Shown one piece after another: positions 1 through 9,106 of a DNA stretch of 64,000 nt. Where the stretch lies: the NCBI GenBank assembly GCA_002724185.1, contig PBOB01000027.1, forward strand, positions 1 through 64,000, read 5' to 3'. The notes beneath the pieces are model-generated. The model was not told the DNA's origin. It was given only the letters and a program-made list of their open reading frames with translations, and searched no databases. Both the position numbers and the translations under genes were made by a program. How positions within the stretch are numbered: position 1 is the stretch's first letter; the number at the start of each line of letters is the position of its first letter. The stretch is from Acidiferrobacteraceae bacterium (lineage in GTDB: Bacteria > Pseudomonadota > Gammaproteobacteria > Arenicellales > UBA868).

Positions 1-72
1 AAAAAACGCGAAGCTGAGGAAAAGAAAAAACGCGAAGCTGAGGAAAAGAAAAAACGCGAAGCTGAAGCTCAA
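1..72 (+). repeat. 24-bp tandem repeat in tolA domain II
   Basis: Three tandem copies of a 24-bp unit start with A6 followed by CGCGAAGCTGA. Copies at 1-24 and 25-48 are identical; the third (49-72) diverges in its last third. The unit length is a multiple of three, so copy number changes would lengthen or shorten the coiled rod of TolA by eight residues without a frameshift. The array runs off the window start, so the true copy number is not known. Confidence 0.9.
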
Positions 73-390
73 GCAGCCAGACGAGCTGCAGAAGAAATTC
101 GTCAGGGGGCGATAACGGCATTAACCTCCATGAATGCAGCCATTGCGGCAAAAATTAAAGATAATTGGGTTGAAACCGGTGAGCCGGGTCTGGTAGCTGT
201 AATAGTAGTTAGGGTTAGCAGGGAAGGGGATGTACAATCGGTCGAGATTCAGAAAACAAGTGGCGATGTGTTGTTCGATCGTTCGGCTGTGGCCGCGATC
301 AATAAGGCCTCTCCGTTGCCGTTTCCTGAGAATCCGAAGCACTACGAATATATTAAAGAATTCCAGTTTAATTTTAGGCCAACTGAGTAG
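1..390 (+). CDS. tolA: TolA, C-terminal part (5' end outside window)
   Basis: Inner-membrane-anchored, periplasm-spanning protein of the Tol-Pal system, which links the TolQR motor to TolB and Pal and drives outer membrane constriction at division. The reading frame is open from base 1. It begins with three copies of a Lys/Arg/Glu/Ala-rich octapeptide (KKREAEEK type), typical of the helical TolA domain II, and ends in a globular domain III-like segment (roughly codons 43-129) with the TonB/TolA C-terminal pattern (VVRVSREGDVQSVEIQKTSG). The next gene, tolB, starts 5 nt after the stop, so the two are surely co-transcribed. The N-terminal membrane anchor is outside the window. Confidence rests on both the helical repeat and the operon order. 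Confidence 0.95.
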   Translation, partial: KKREAEEKKKREAEEKKKREAEAQAARRAAEEIRQGAITALTSMNAAIAAKIKDNWVETGEPGLVAVIVVRVSREGDVQSVEIQKTSGDVLFDRSAVAAINKASPLPFPENPKHYEYIKEFQFNFRPTE

Positions 391-395
391 CTAAA

Positions 396-1733
396 ATGCG
401 AAGAATACGTCTATGTTTTGTTTTTGTCTGCCTTATTTATTTGTTGTTGCCATTCCGTGTCAACGCAGTAGTTACTATTGATATAACAGGTGGTCTGGGC
501 TCAGGAATGCCGATTGCTGTTGTGCCATTCGAGTGGCAGGGCAAAGGAGCACCTCCAGTTGATCTTGCAAAGATCGTTACAGCTGACCTGACGCGCTCTG
601 GAAGATTTGATGTACTGCCAATTAGGGATTATTTGAGTCGGCCGAGCCACCACAGTGAAGTTCAATTCAAGGATTGGCAGTTAATAAAAGCTGAGGCTCT
701 TATTTTTGGGCGTCTTAAGCCAATTGCTGGTAATCGTATTCAAATTGAGTGGCAGCTTTGGGATGTTTTTGGGGAAAAACGTATTGGGGGGTATGCAGAA
801 AGAATTGTTCACGAGCAGTCTCAGCTTCGAAAGAAAGCGCACCAAATCAGTGATCGAACTATCAAAGAGTTAATTGGTCAGGGTGCGGAATTTGATAGCA
901 GTATGGCTTATGTCTGTGTGGAGCAGATAGCCAGCAGAGGTCCATTGTACCGATTACTGGTAGCGGATTCTGATGGTTTTGCACCACAAGAGGTAGTTAA
1001 GGATTCAAATGTAATTGGATCGCCAAGTTGGTCTCCTGACAGAAAATATATTGCTTTTGTGTCTTATAGTGAGCAGAAGTCGCCAAAAGTTTTTGTTTAT
1101 GAGACTGCCACGGGTAAAGTTACGAAAGTAGCTGATTTTAAAGGATCAGCTCACGCACCGTCATGGTCTCCCAATAGCCGGCTGATAGCGTTATCACTTT
1201 CTATTAATATGAATCGTGACATTTATTTGCTCGACCCATTCACTAAAAACCAGAAATTGACACGTTTAACTCGGCACTCAGCTGCTGATACCTCTCCCTC
1301 ATGGGCGCCGAACGGAAGATCTCTGCTATTTACCTCTGATCGTAGTGGTCGCCCTCAGATATATAGAATACCGGTTACCGGGGGAAATCCCGTTCGAATT
1401 ACCTTTCAGGGGCGGGAAAATTCCCGCGCTTCCTTTGATCCAGATGCGAAAACTATTGTAATGGTCACTAATCAAGGAAATGGGGACCAGATTGGTGTAT
1501 TCTCTCTGTCTAATAAACAAATGAGAATTCTTACGGGTGGTCGTTTAGATGAATCTCCGACATTTTCGCCTAATGGAAGCATGATCCTTTACTCGACTAA
1601 ACGTGGCGGGCGAGCATTTTTGGAGATAGTATCGACTAATGGTCGGAATACATATCCACTCAAATTCAAACAAGGATTTAGTTGCCACTCACCGGCGTGG
1701 TCACCACTGATAGACGTTAAGGAGACAAACTGA
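396..1733 (+). CDS. tolB: TolB, Tol-Pal periplasmic beta-propeller protein
   Basis: Periplasmic component of the Tol-Pal system that binds Pal and the TolA C-terminus. The 445-residue product has an N-terminal signal peptide (about residues 1-24, ending ...RVNA), a TolB N-terminal domain (about 27-165) and a C-terminal six-bladed beta-propeller with recurrent WD40-like TolB motifs (SPSWSPDRKYIAF, APSWSPNSRLIAL, SPSWAPNGRSLLF). Length is normal for TolB. The stop TGA shares its last base with the ATG of pal (TGATG), which indicates translational coupling. Function and order tolA-tolB-pal-cpoB are conserved in Gammaproteobacteria. Confidence 0.97.
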   Translation: MRRIRLCFVFVCLIYLLLPFRVNAVVTIDITGGLGSGMPIAVVPFEWQGKGAPPVDLAKIVTADLTRSGRFDVLPIRDYLSRPSHHSEVQFKDWQLIKAEALIFGRLKPIAGNRIQIEWQLWDVFGEKRIGGYAERIVHEQSQLRKKAHQISDRTIKELIGQGAEFDSSMAYVCVEQIASRGPLYRLLVADSDGFAPQEVVKDSNVIGSPSWSPDRKYIAFVSYSEQKSPKVFVYETATGKVTKVADFKGSAHAPSWSPNSRLIALSLSINMNRDIYLLDPFTKNQKLTRLTRHSAADTSPSWAPNGRSLLFTSDRSGRPQIYRIPVTGGNPVRITFQGRENSRASFDPDAKTIVMVTNQGNGDQIGVFSLSNKQMRILTGGRLDESPTFSPNGSMILYSTKRGGRAFLEIVSTNGRNTYPLKFKQGFSCHSPAWSPLIDVKETN

Positions 1734-2287
1734 TGCGAAACATTCTACCCTTATCCGTATTCATGCTAGTTGCGATCATACTGACCGGCTGCGCGAGCCA
1801 AAGAAACATAGATGATGTTGCAGAGATAGAAGAATGGAATCCAATTGGACTGGATAGTGACGATGGCGGCGATACTGGTTTGGTGTCATCGGCTCTTGCC
1901 GAGGGCGATGCCGGAGATACATTGTCAGGTGTTTTTTCCGATGATGAGTTTGGAGACCCGCTTAGTAGGCGTGTTGTCTATTTTGAGTATGATAGTAATA
2001 CCTTAACTCCGGAAGCAAAACGCATCGTAGAGGCCCATGCCAACTATTTGATTAGTAATCCCGATATGGCTTTAGTGCTTGAGGGTCATGCGGATGAACG
2101 TGGTACACGTGAATATAATCTAGCCTTAGGCGAGAGTCGATCGAAAGCTGTAGCAGAGATATTTCTTGGATTGGGTGTAAACCAGGATGCCATTCGTATA
2201 ATTTCATATGGTGAAGAGCGGCCAGTGGATTTGGATCAGAATGAAGCTGCGTGGTCACTGAATCGACGGGTAGAGATTCTTTATTGA
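1733..2287 (+). CDS. pal: Pal, peptidoglycan-associated lipoprotein
   Basis: Outer membrane lipoprotein that binds peptidoglycan and TolB. The signal sequence ends in a lipobox LTGC with the lipidated Cys at residue 20. A low-complexity Asp/Gly-rich spacer follows (about 25-75), then an OmpA-like peptidoglycan-binding domain (about 78-184) with the characteristic YFEYDSN start, EGHADERGTREYN loop and RRVEI end. At 184 residues it is slightly longer than the E. coli protein because of the acidic spacer. It overlaps the tolB stop by one base and is followed, after 78 nt, by cpoB. Confidence 0.97.
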   Translation: MRNILPLSVFMLVAIILTGCASQRNIDDVAEIEEWNPIGLDSDDGGDTGLVSSALAEGDAGDTLSGVFSDDEFGDPLSRRVVYFEYDSNTLTPEAKRIVEAHANYLISNPDMALVLEGHADERGTREYNLALGESRSKAVAEIFLGLGVNQDAIRIISYGEERPVDLDQNEAAWSLNRRVEILY

Positions 2288-2365
2288 TTTTATGATGTAT
2301 GGTGAGTTAGCAATAACCTTAGATCATTTGAAGCGACTAACATTGCCACAATGCGGGGTTAGTTG

Positions 2366-3928
2366 ATGTCTCGTTCATTCCATTCAGATTGTGCATTATG
2401 GATGATCGGCCTGTTTCTGCTGTTTATCTGGATCCTTGTAGTTGCTAGTCCAGCGAATAGTGCGGAGTGTCCCGAGGGAACACGCAATAACTACAAGGGC
2501 GAATGTATAGGGATCGTGGGTCCAGATTCAAATTCAGATGAAAACCCCACAAATACCAGCGAGTATGAAGAAAATCCCATAAGTACTGACGATAGTGAAT
2601 GGGTTGACCCTACAGGCCAAATTGATGATATTGATGACGATGATGATGACGAAGAGACGGCATCATCTGAATGGGAGGGAATTGGGACTGGCGCCACGTC
2701 GGATTCAAAGATAATTAGTATGGATCTAGCCCGTGCGCTAGTTACAATCCAGGAATTGCGCGATGAAATCAAAGACCTACTTAATCGCGTTGAATTACAG
2801 CGCTATGAATTAGATAAATTACGTGGGCGTCAACTAGACCTTTATAATGACCTAGATCTGAGGCTTACGAAGCAGGAAAGGTTAGTTTTAGAGGTGCCGT
2901 TGCCGGATACGTTAGCTTCTGGGGAAGCTACTGGTTCGCCAGAACTCAAGAAGGTGGAACTTCCCGAGCCAACCCTAATGAGTATTGAAGATGCTGAGGA
3001 TGGCGATATCACTCCGGTTAGCGAGGAGCAATTCTCGGAGGAGTCAATAGAATTACCGGACTCGGAATCGGCGACTCTGGAAATATCGTTGGATTCAGAA
3101 GGAGTTCTGGAGCCAACTATAATGAGCGTCCAAGATAGCGAAGACGCTACTGCCTCTCCAGATAGCGCTGATTATCCGGAATTGCAACCGATCGAGCTAT
3201 CGAACTCAAATTCAGCGATTTTACCAATTCCAGAAGTCCAGAACGAGGATCCCGCAATAGATTTAGAGGTAGACAGTGAGTCATTGTCTGCGGACAAAGA
3301 ACTGTCAGAGCAGGTAATCATGAGTGAGTACGGGGACTCCCAATCAATGTCCGAATCAATCGCTAAAGTTGGTGACGAAGTTGATAGCGATATTGTAGAG
3401 AAGCAGGTTCTACCATCGGCAGAAACTAATTTGACCACAGAAGAAGCAGCAAGTGACCCTGACAATCGTGTAAGTGTTGCTGTGCAATTGTCAGACTCGC
3501 CGGATGATTTAAGTCCTGTCGCGGTAAGCACAGCGGTCACCCTCGCCGAACAAAACGCCTATGATCAAGCATTTAATCTTCTAAAACAAAGCAGATATGA
3601 AGAAGCTGCAGAGCAGTTTGCTAATTTCCTTCGACAATATCGAAATAGCCAATTGACAGATGATGCTTGGTATTGGATGGCAGAAGCACACTATGTCACG
3701 CGGGATTTCGACCGAGCTATAATTGCGTTTAATACGGTAGTTGATTATTTCACTGCTAGTCCTAGGATTCCTGCATCACGATTGAAGATCGGTTATATCC
3801 AGTATGAAAAACAGGAATATGACGCTGCGCGGCAATCACTTAGTGAATTACTTGAGGATTTTCCCGCGCATCGAGTAGCAGTTTCAGCGGAAGCGCGCCT
3901 TAAAAAGATGTCTCGTGAAGGTTATTGA
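2366..3928 (+). CDS. cpoB: CpoB/YbgF-like Tol-Pal coordinator with large acidic linker
   Basis: Periplasmic protein that in E. coli links Tol-Pal and PBP1B activity. The product (about 520 residues) is roughly twice the usual length. Parts in order: hydrophobic signal/anchor (about 10-33), a Cys-containing acidic region with a run of seven Asp (about 88-96), a YbgF-type trimerising coiled coil (about 120-172, ELRDEIKDLLNRVELQRYEL), a Ser/Glu/Asp-rich linker of about 215 residues, and three TPR-like repeats at the C-terminus (about 394-520). A TTG lies directly before the ATG; the ATG is taken as start. It is the fourth gene of the tol operon, but the coordinating role is inferred from position and domain order. 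Confidence 0.85.
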   Translation: MSRSFHSDCALWMIGLFLLFIWILVVASPANSAECPEGTRNNYKGECIGIVGPDSNSDENPTNTSEYEENPISTDDSEWVDPTGQIDDIDDDDDDEETASSEWEGIGTGATSDSKIISMDLARALVTIQELRDEIKDLLNRVELQRYELDKLRGRQLDLYNDLDLRLTKQERLVLEVPLPDTLASGEATGSPELKKVELPEPTLMSIEDAEDGDITPVSEEQFSEESIELPDSESATLEISLDSEGVLEPTIMSVQDSEDATASPDSADYPELQPIELSNSNSAILPIPEVQNEDPAIDLEVDSESLSADKELSEQVIMSEYGDSQSMSESIAKVGDEVDSDIVEKQVLPSAETNLTTEEAASDPDNRVSVAVQLSDSPDDLSPVAVSTAVTLAEQNAYDQAFNLLKQSRYEEAAEQFANFLRQYRNSQLTDDAWYWMAEAHYVTRDFDRAIIAFNTVVDYFTASPRIPASRLKIGYIQYEKQEYDAARQSLSELLEDFPAHRVAVSAEARLKKMSREGY

Positions 3929-4009
3929 TGGGCAGAAAGTGTCGCTCATTTTTGTTTGTAGCGCCTGCCAATTTTACTTTCATTCATACAAAGTGAGCGT
4001 ATTTCAGAG

Positions 4010-4849
4010 TTGAGCAAGGTACAGCAACTTACGGGAGCTATAGGTGCAGAAGTAACGGGGGTGAATCTACGAGAACTCGATAATGAAAAAATCTCCGATC
4101 TTTGGGATATATTTTTGCGTTTTCAGGCAATATTTTTTAGGGATCAATATCTCTCGCCAAAAGAGCTCCTTCATTTAGCAAACAGTTTCGGAACTGTATT
4201 GCAGCCACATGCAGGCCTAACTAACTTAACCACAACCCCAGAGATTATGCTTGCTGAAACACGTGATGGTGAGGGTTTTGGTAAATACAACACTAGGTGG
4301 CATAGTGATGTGTCCTTTGACCAGAAACCACCCTCTGCCTCTATCATTCAGGCTGTTAAAGTTCCACCACAAGGAGGAGATACTCTTTTCGCTAGTATGT
4401 ACGCTGCATACGACAGTCTTTCTGAGCCTCTCAAAGAAATGATAGATAAACTGCAAGCATTGCATGAAGGTGCGCCCGCCTTCAGTTGGGCGTTGCTGGA
4501 TCCAGCCAATATTGATGGAGCGGAGCGCCTGGAAAAAATGAATCAGGAATCTCCTGGTGCCGTACATCCGGTGGTCAGGATCCACCCAGAAACTAATCGA
4601 AAAGCGATATATATTAATCGATCTTTTACCACGCGCATCCTTGGCCTCTCCGAAGTTGAAAGCCGAAACTTGATCGACTTACTTTGTGAGCATTGCGAGC
4701 AAGTTGCATTCCAGATGCGGTGGAAGTGGGCAGAAGGTGATATTGGTATATGGGATAATCGTTGCGCTATGCATTGCGCCGTTATGGACTATGGAAAAGC
4801 ACACCGTGTCATGCATCGAATTACATTGCAGGGCGACCGTCCCTACTGA
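4010..4849 (+). CDS. TauD/TfdA-family Fe(II)/2-oxoglutarate dioxygenase
   Basis: Predicted cytosolic non-haem iron oxygenase coupling 2-oxoglutarate decarboxylation to substrate hydroxylation; family members attack taurine, phenoxyacetates, alkyl sulfates, gamma-butyrobetaine and other small acids. The 279-residue protein shows the facial triad H98-x-D100 (RWHSD) and a distal H255 in DNRCAMH, followed by the 2-oxoglutarate-binding Arg near 266-270 (HRVMHRIT). The start is TTG: an in-frame stop sits at 3995-3997 and no ATG is available. It lies where queE often follows the tol genes and has no obvious operon partner. Substrate is unknown; a same-length relative is encoded at 19947-20786. Confidence 0.85.
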   Translation: MSKVQQLTGAIGAEVTGVNLRELDNEKISDLWDIFLRFQAIFFRDQYLSPKELLHLANSFGTVLQPHAGLTNLTTTPEIMLAETRDGEGFGKYNTRWHSDVSFDQKPPSASIIQAVKVPPQGGDTLFASMYAAYDSLSEPLKEMIDKLQALHEGAPAFSWALLDPANIDGAERLEKMNQESPGAVHPVVRIHPETNRKAIYINRSFTTRILGLSEVESRNLIDLLCEHCEQVAFQMRWKWAEGDIGIWDNRCAMHCAVMDYGKAHRVMHRITLQGDRPY

Positions 4850-4966
4850 CTTAATATAATAGAAAATCCCAAAGTATCCTGCAATTCTGGTAATTTTCTA
4901 ACATTCGTGAGATTCAATGACTTAGCATTCTGGATGCTGGCTGACTATTTCTTTGTTATATGAATC

Positions 4967-6207
4967 ATGCCACTTTATTCATATATCAACCTATTTAAGA
5001 GTCACAGTAATCTGTTATGGTTTGGGTTCCTATTGTCATTTTCATCCAGCTTTGGGCAAACCTATTTTATTGGTGTCTTCGGGCCTTCCATACAGGCTGA
5101 CTTAGGACTAAGTCATACGTTATGGGGTACGATTTATCTGATAGGCACGCTATGCAGTGCTGCCGTGTTACCATGGACTGGAGGTCTGATTGATCGACTT
5201 TCGCTTTTTGCATATACCTTGATTGTTGGCTTGTGTTTAATCGTAGCGTGTTTGGTTCTCTCGCTCATATCAGGTGCCATATCTCTTATTCTTGCAATCT
5301 TTCTTCTCAGGCAATTTGGCCAAGCTCTTGCTCCCCATATCGCAGTTACTACTATGGCGCGGAGTCTTTATAAAGAGAGGGCTCGAGCGCTTGCAATTGT
5401 AACGATGGGCTCAGCTGTTGGAGAAGCCGTCTTACCTTTTTTGCAGTTATAGTCATTTCTTTAGTAGGTTGGCGATTGGCCTATGCGAGTAGTGCTGTCT
5501 TGCTAAGTGTTTTTCTAGTGCCACTCGCCCTCTATTTGCTTAGACAGAATCGTCGTAGATTGCTTGATTGTGCCGATGATGGCATGAAGCAAGTGACGAC
5601 TAATTGGGCTAACCGATCTTGGACCAGGTCTGAAGTACTTCATGACACTCGATTTTATTTGTTGATTCCCGGATATCTTGCACCATCGATCATAACAACA
5701 GCTTTATTCCTTCATCATCTTACTCTTGCAGATGCAAAAGGATGGTCACATGGATGGATTACGGGAAACTATATTGTCTACGCCACCAGTGTAGTTGTTA
5801 CTGCTTTAGCCTCCGGACCTCTCATTGATCATTTTAGGGCTATGAAACTGATGCCTATTTCATTATTACCATTAATGGTTGCTTTACTTTTGGTGGCGAT
5901 CTTTGATCATTACCAAATTGTGTTACCTTATATGATAATGCTCGGTATTAGTGCTGGTGTTGTGCATACTGCAGCCACCGCAATGTGGGCAGAATTGTAT
6001 GGACTTAAGTATTTAGGAGCTATAAAAAGTCTAGGTGTTGCTTTAATGGTGTTTGGTTCAGCGCTAGGACCGATTACTTTAGGTGGTCTAATGGACAGCG
6101 GAAAATCAATCGAAATAGTATGCGTCTGGTTTGCTATGTATTCGTTTATTGGTATGATTTTTATGTATCTAGCCTTTTGGAATTCAATAACTAGCCGGAT
6201 ACCGTAG
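4967..6207 (+). pseudogene. MFS transporter interrupted by a single-base frameshift
   Basis: Two open frames, 4967-5452 and about 5437-6207, encode the N- and C-terminal halves of one 12-helix major facilitator permease of about 413 residues (monocarboxylate/oxalate-type look). The break is at a run of six T (5437-5442). Inserting one T restores a continuous hydrophobic reading (PFFAVIVISLVGWRLAYAS) across the junction. As written, translation stops at TAG 5450-5452 after six helices. It could be a true pseudogene, a slippage-regulated gene or a sequencing/assembly error in a homopolymer. The substrate cannot be told; the flanking genes encode a TauD oxygenase and SrkA. Confidence 0.85.
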
Positions 6208-6236
6208 TCAATTACTTATATTTATTATCGCACAGC

Positions 6237-7229
6237 ATGAATTCCAATCCTATTCTTGACTACCAGCGTCTCAGCCCAGACAAAATAATAAATGCGGTGG
6301 AGCAAGAGGGATATCGTTGTGATGGCCACCTGCTTGCGCTAAACAGTTATGAAAATCGAGTCTATCGAGTAGGTCTTGAAGGCGATAAATCGATCATAGC
6401 AAAGTTCTATCGTCCTGAGCGATGGGACGACTCTGCGATTTTAGAAGAACACGAGTTTTCAAATGAACTTGTAGATAGTGAAATACCTGTTATTGCTCCT
6501 ATGAGTGATCAATATGGTGATACGCTTCGCTATTACCAGTCATATCGGTTTGCTCTTTTTCCAAACTGGGGTGGCCGAGCTCCAGATCTAGAGAACCTTA
6601 GTCATATTGAAAGGCTCGGACGATGTCTTGGACGAATTCACGCTGTCGGAAAGGCAAAACTCTATCATTCACGTCCAACCTTGACGCCAGAAGACTTTGG
6701 CGTTGAATCATACAATTTTCTACTCGAGAATGATTTTATTCCGGATGATCTTAGGGTGGCTTATCAGTCTGTTTCCGAGCACCTCATGCAGCTTGTTTCG
6801 TGGTGTTATGAGCGAGCTGGCAATACATTAGCATTGCGTCTCCATGGAGATTGTCACGCGGGAAATATTCTTTGGGTCAATGGTGGACCACATTTTGTGG
6901 ACTTAGACGATTCCAGAAATGGCCCCGCAATACAAGATCTTTGGATGCTTTTGTCAGGAACGAAAGATGATCAAGAGCGATGCTTCGCACGTTTGCTTAA
7001 AGGTTATTCGCAATTTTGTGATTTTAATCCTTTAGAAGTACACTTAATTGAAGCGCTTCGAACCATAAGAATAATGCATTACTACGCATGGATCGCAAGA
7101 CGTTGGACTGATCCAGCTTTTCCAAAAGCATATCCTTGGTTTAATACGCAACTGTGCTGGGAAGATCATATTTTGAACTTGAGAGAGCAGATTAGTCTAA
7201 TGCAAGAGTTGCCTCTTTCATTGATCTAA
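6237..7229 (+). CDS. srkA: Stress response serine/threonine kinase SrkA (YihE/RdoA)
   Basis: Cytosolic protein kinase of the APH/choline kinase fold; in E. coli SrkA counteracts stress-induced MazF-dependent death and is linked to the Cpx response. The 330-residue product has the expected ATP-anchoring Lys near K56 (IIAKFYRP), the catalytic loop LHGDCHAGNILW (D205, N210) and the metal-binding FVDLDDS (D222/D224). Length and these motifs match SrkA rather than aminoglycoside phosphotransferases. It starts 30 nt after the MFS remnant on the same strand. E. coli srkA is followed by dsbA; here a tRNA follows. Confidence 0.93.
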   Translation: MNSNPILDYQRLSPDKIINAVEQEGYRCDGHLLALNSYENRVYRVGLEGDKSIIAKFYRPERWDDSAILEEHEFSNELVDSEIPVIAPMSDQYGDTLRYYQSYRFALFPNWGGRAPDLENLSHIERLGRCLGRIHAVGKAKLYHSRPTLTPEDFGVESYNFLLENDFIPDDLRVAYQSVSEHLMQLVSWCYERAGNTLALRLHGDCHAGNILWVNGGPHFVDLDDSRNGPAIQDLWMLLSGTKDDQERCFARLLKGYSQFCDFNPLEVHLIEALRTIRIMHYYAWIARRWTDPAFPKAYPWFNTQLCWEDHILNLREQISLMQELPLSLI

Positions 7230-7394
7230 TATGATTATTTTCGAAGGGTGCTCGTACGCTATAAAGTCTAAAGTGTTTCTGCAAGATTGCCCAAATAAAA
7301 TTAAGAAACTAGTAAAAATGCCATTAAATAAGGTGTAAAATTAGAAATAATTTGGGCAAAGTAAGAAGCAGAAAACGTAACAACTCCAATGTTT

Positions 7395-7470
7395 GGGCCG
7401 TTAGCTCAGTCGGTAGAGCAGTTGACTTTTAATCAATTGGTCGCAGGTTCGATTCCTGCACGGCCCACCA
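7395..7470 (+). tRNA. tRNA-Lys (anticodon TTT)
   Basis: A 76-nt cloverleaf with a perfect 7-bp acceptor stem (GGGCCGT with ACGGCCC), a D arm starting GCTC, an anticodon loop CTTTTAA (anticodon TTT at 7428-7430), a TTCGATT T loop and an encoded CCA end at 7468-7470. The body is nearly identical to bacterial tRNA-Lys(UUU). It stands alone between srkA and the FrhB-like gene. No integrase or repeated 3' end that would mark it as an attachment site was noticed nearby. Confidence 0.97.
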
Positions 7471-7654
7471 TATAATCAAGCACTTCCAAGCTCTTTAAAT
7501 ATGATGTTCGCATAGATAAATGCTACTTCAGTTTGAGCCAGCACCATGATTCATCTGATACTCTAAGAATGTTATACAACAGTAAAATATCCATGCTTAA
7601 TTGAGATCTTGAAGGCAGTCTTATATGGAATGAACGCGAGTGTAATTCAAACGC

Positions 7655-8917
7655 ATGAAGATCAACAATCTTGATACCATTATCGAAAGTGGGTTGTGTG
7701 TGGGTTGCGGTATCTGCCAAAGTTTGGCAGGTCGTGAGACGGTTACAATGGAAGTTTCACCCGATCAGAGATTACGGCCTAGAACGAAAAAGCCCTTAGC
7801 AGATGTTGCTTTCCAAAAGATTGTGCAAGTGTGTCCTGGTGTCACATTAAGGGGGCCGACCAAGGATCAGGCTGGGCCAGCTGGAACTACACATAACACG
7901 TTCGGTCCTATAACTTGCCTTTATCGGGGCTGGGCGAGTAACGAAAACGTACGCTTTCATGGAGCGTCCGGTGGGGTATTGACCGCATTAGCCACTCATC
8001 TACTTGAGAGTGGGAAAGTTGAAGCCGTGCTGCATGTTGAGGCTTCAGCTGAGGAGCCGATAATGACAAATGCGCGCGTCAGCACATCTGCCCGACAAAT
8101 ATATGATGGAGCACAATCGCGCTATGGCCCTGGGGCGCCGCTGACGAAGGTACATCATCTGCTCGATGCAAATTGCGTGTTCTTGGTGATTGGTAAACCC
8201 TGCGATATAGCAGCCATTAAGAACTTAGCTAGATTTGATGAGCGTGTGGAAACCCAAATCCCCTATATGTTCACAATGTTTTGCGGCGGGTTACCAAGTC
8301 TACAAATGCCTAGCGACATGGCCGAACATTTTGGTGTAAAAGTAAACGAACTTAGTCGTTTTCGTTTTCGTGGTGATGGCTGGCCTGGTCTGACACATAT
8401 GGAAACGCAAGATGGACGGTCATTTGATCTTACTTATCAGGAGTGCTACCTCAGCGAGAATACCCCATGGACTTACGACGCTCAATTCCGTTGCAAAATT
8501 TGTCCAGATTCTATTGGAGAGCTGGCTGACGTTGTTTGTGCTGATGATGGATCAGTACTAGAGAATGAGAAACCAATGGATAGAGCAGTGCCTGGATTAA
8601 GTATTATTATTTCTCGTACGCCTAAAGGAGAAGTGCTCTTGCGTGATGCCGAGTCTTCCGGTGCGATCGTACTCGAATCCTTGAGTGAGGCTGAGCTCGT
8701 GACTATGCACGCTAGCCACATACCACGCAAAATTGGTTGGCCCGCACGGACACTGGGTCTAGTGCTGGCAGGCAACCCAACTATCAAAGTTAGAAGATTC
8801 AGAAGAGCAAAGGCTATTTTAGCCAGCGGACCAATAGACTTTCTCAAAAATCTGATTGGGACTTTTCGACGTGTTCGGAGGGGAGTTGTAGTAGAAGTCG
8901 GTTTTAACAAGTCGTAA
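7655..8917 (+). CDS. FrhB/FdhB-family iron-sulfur flavoprotein (coenzyme F420 hydrogenase beta-subunit family)
   Basis: A 420-residue protein related to the beta subunits of F420-reducing hydrogenase and formate dehydrogenase and to plant 7-hydroxymethyl-chlorophyll a reductase. The N-terminus carries a ferredoxin-like [4Fe-4S] motif (C15xxC18xxC21 and C60-P). The FrhB N- and C-terminal domains follow, with FHGASGGVLTALATHLLESG and GKPCDIAAIKNL, and an extra CKICPD pair near 285. Members outside F420-producing taxa reduce diverse substrates or modify polysaccharides through unknown chemistry. No hydrogenase or F420 biosynthesis gene is nearby, so it is an orphan here. It begins 184 nt after the tRNA. 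Confidence 0.8.
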   Translation: MKINNLDTIIESGLCVGCGICQSLAGRETVTMEVSPDQRLRPRTKKPLADVAFQKIVQVCPGVTLRGPTKDQAGPAGTTHNTFGPITCLYRGWASNENVRFHGASGGVLTALATHLLESGKVEAVLHVEASAEEPIMTNARVSTSARQIYDGAQSRYGPGAPLTKVHHLLDANCVFLVIGKPCDIAAIKNLARFDERVETQIPYMFTMFCGGLPSLQMPSDMAEHFGVKVNELSRFRFRGDGWPGLTHMETQDGRSFDLTYQECYLSENTPWTYDAQFRCKICPDSIGELADVVCADDGSVLENEKPMDRAVPGLSIIISRTPKGEVLLRDAESSGAIVLESLSEAELVTMHASHIPRKIGWPARTLGLVLAGNPTIKVRRFRRAKAILASGPIDFLKNLIGTFRRVRRGVVVEVGFNKS

Positions 8918-9106
8918 CTATATAGAGTAGTGTTATACGATCAATAGCTCTGTGCGTGTCAATTAGAGCCACCGATCGAGACTACTGTGCCAATCTAACA
9001 AGAGCTATCTGTAGAAACTATCATTCATTGATTGATATAGATGTGACTTAGCCTGTATCCAAATCGCGTAATTGCTATGCGCCAAAAAGTTATACAATAA
9101 ATTTAC

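Noticed and set aside
7395-7470. tRNA-Lys as an integration site for the following accessory region
   Set aside because: No integrase, direct repeat of the tRNA 3' end or compositional break was seen downstream; the right end of any island could not be placed.
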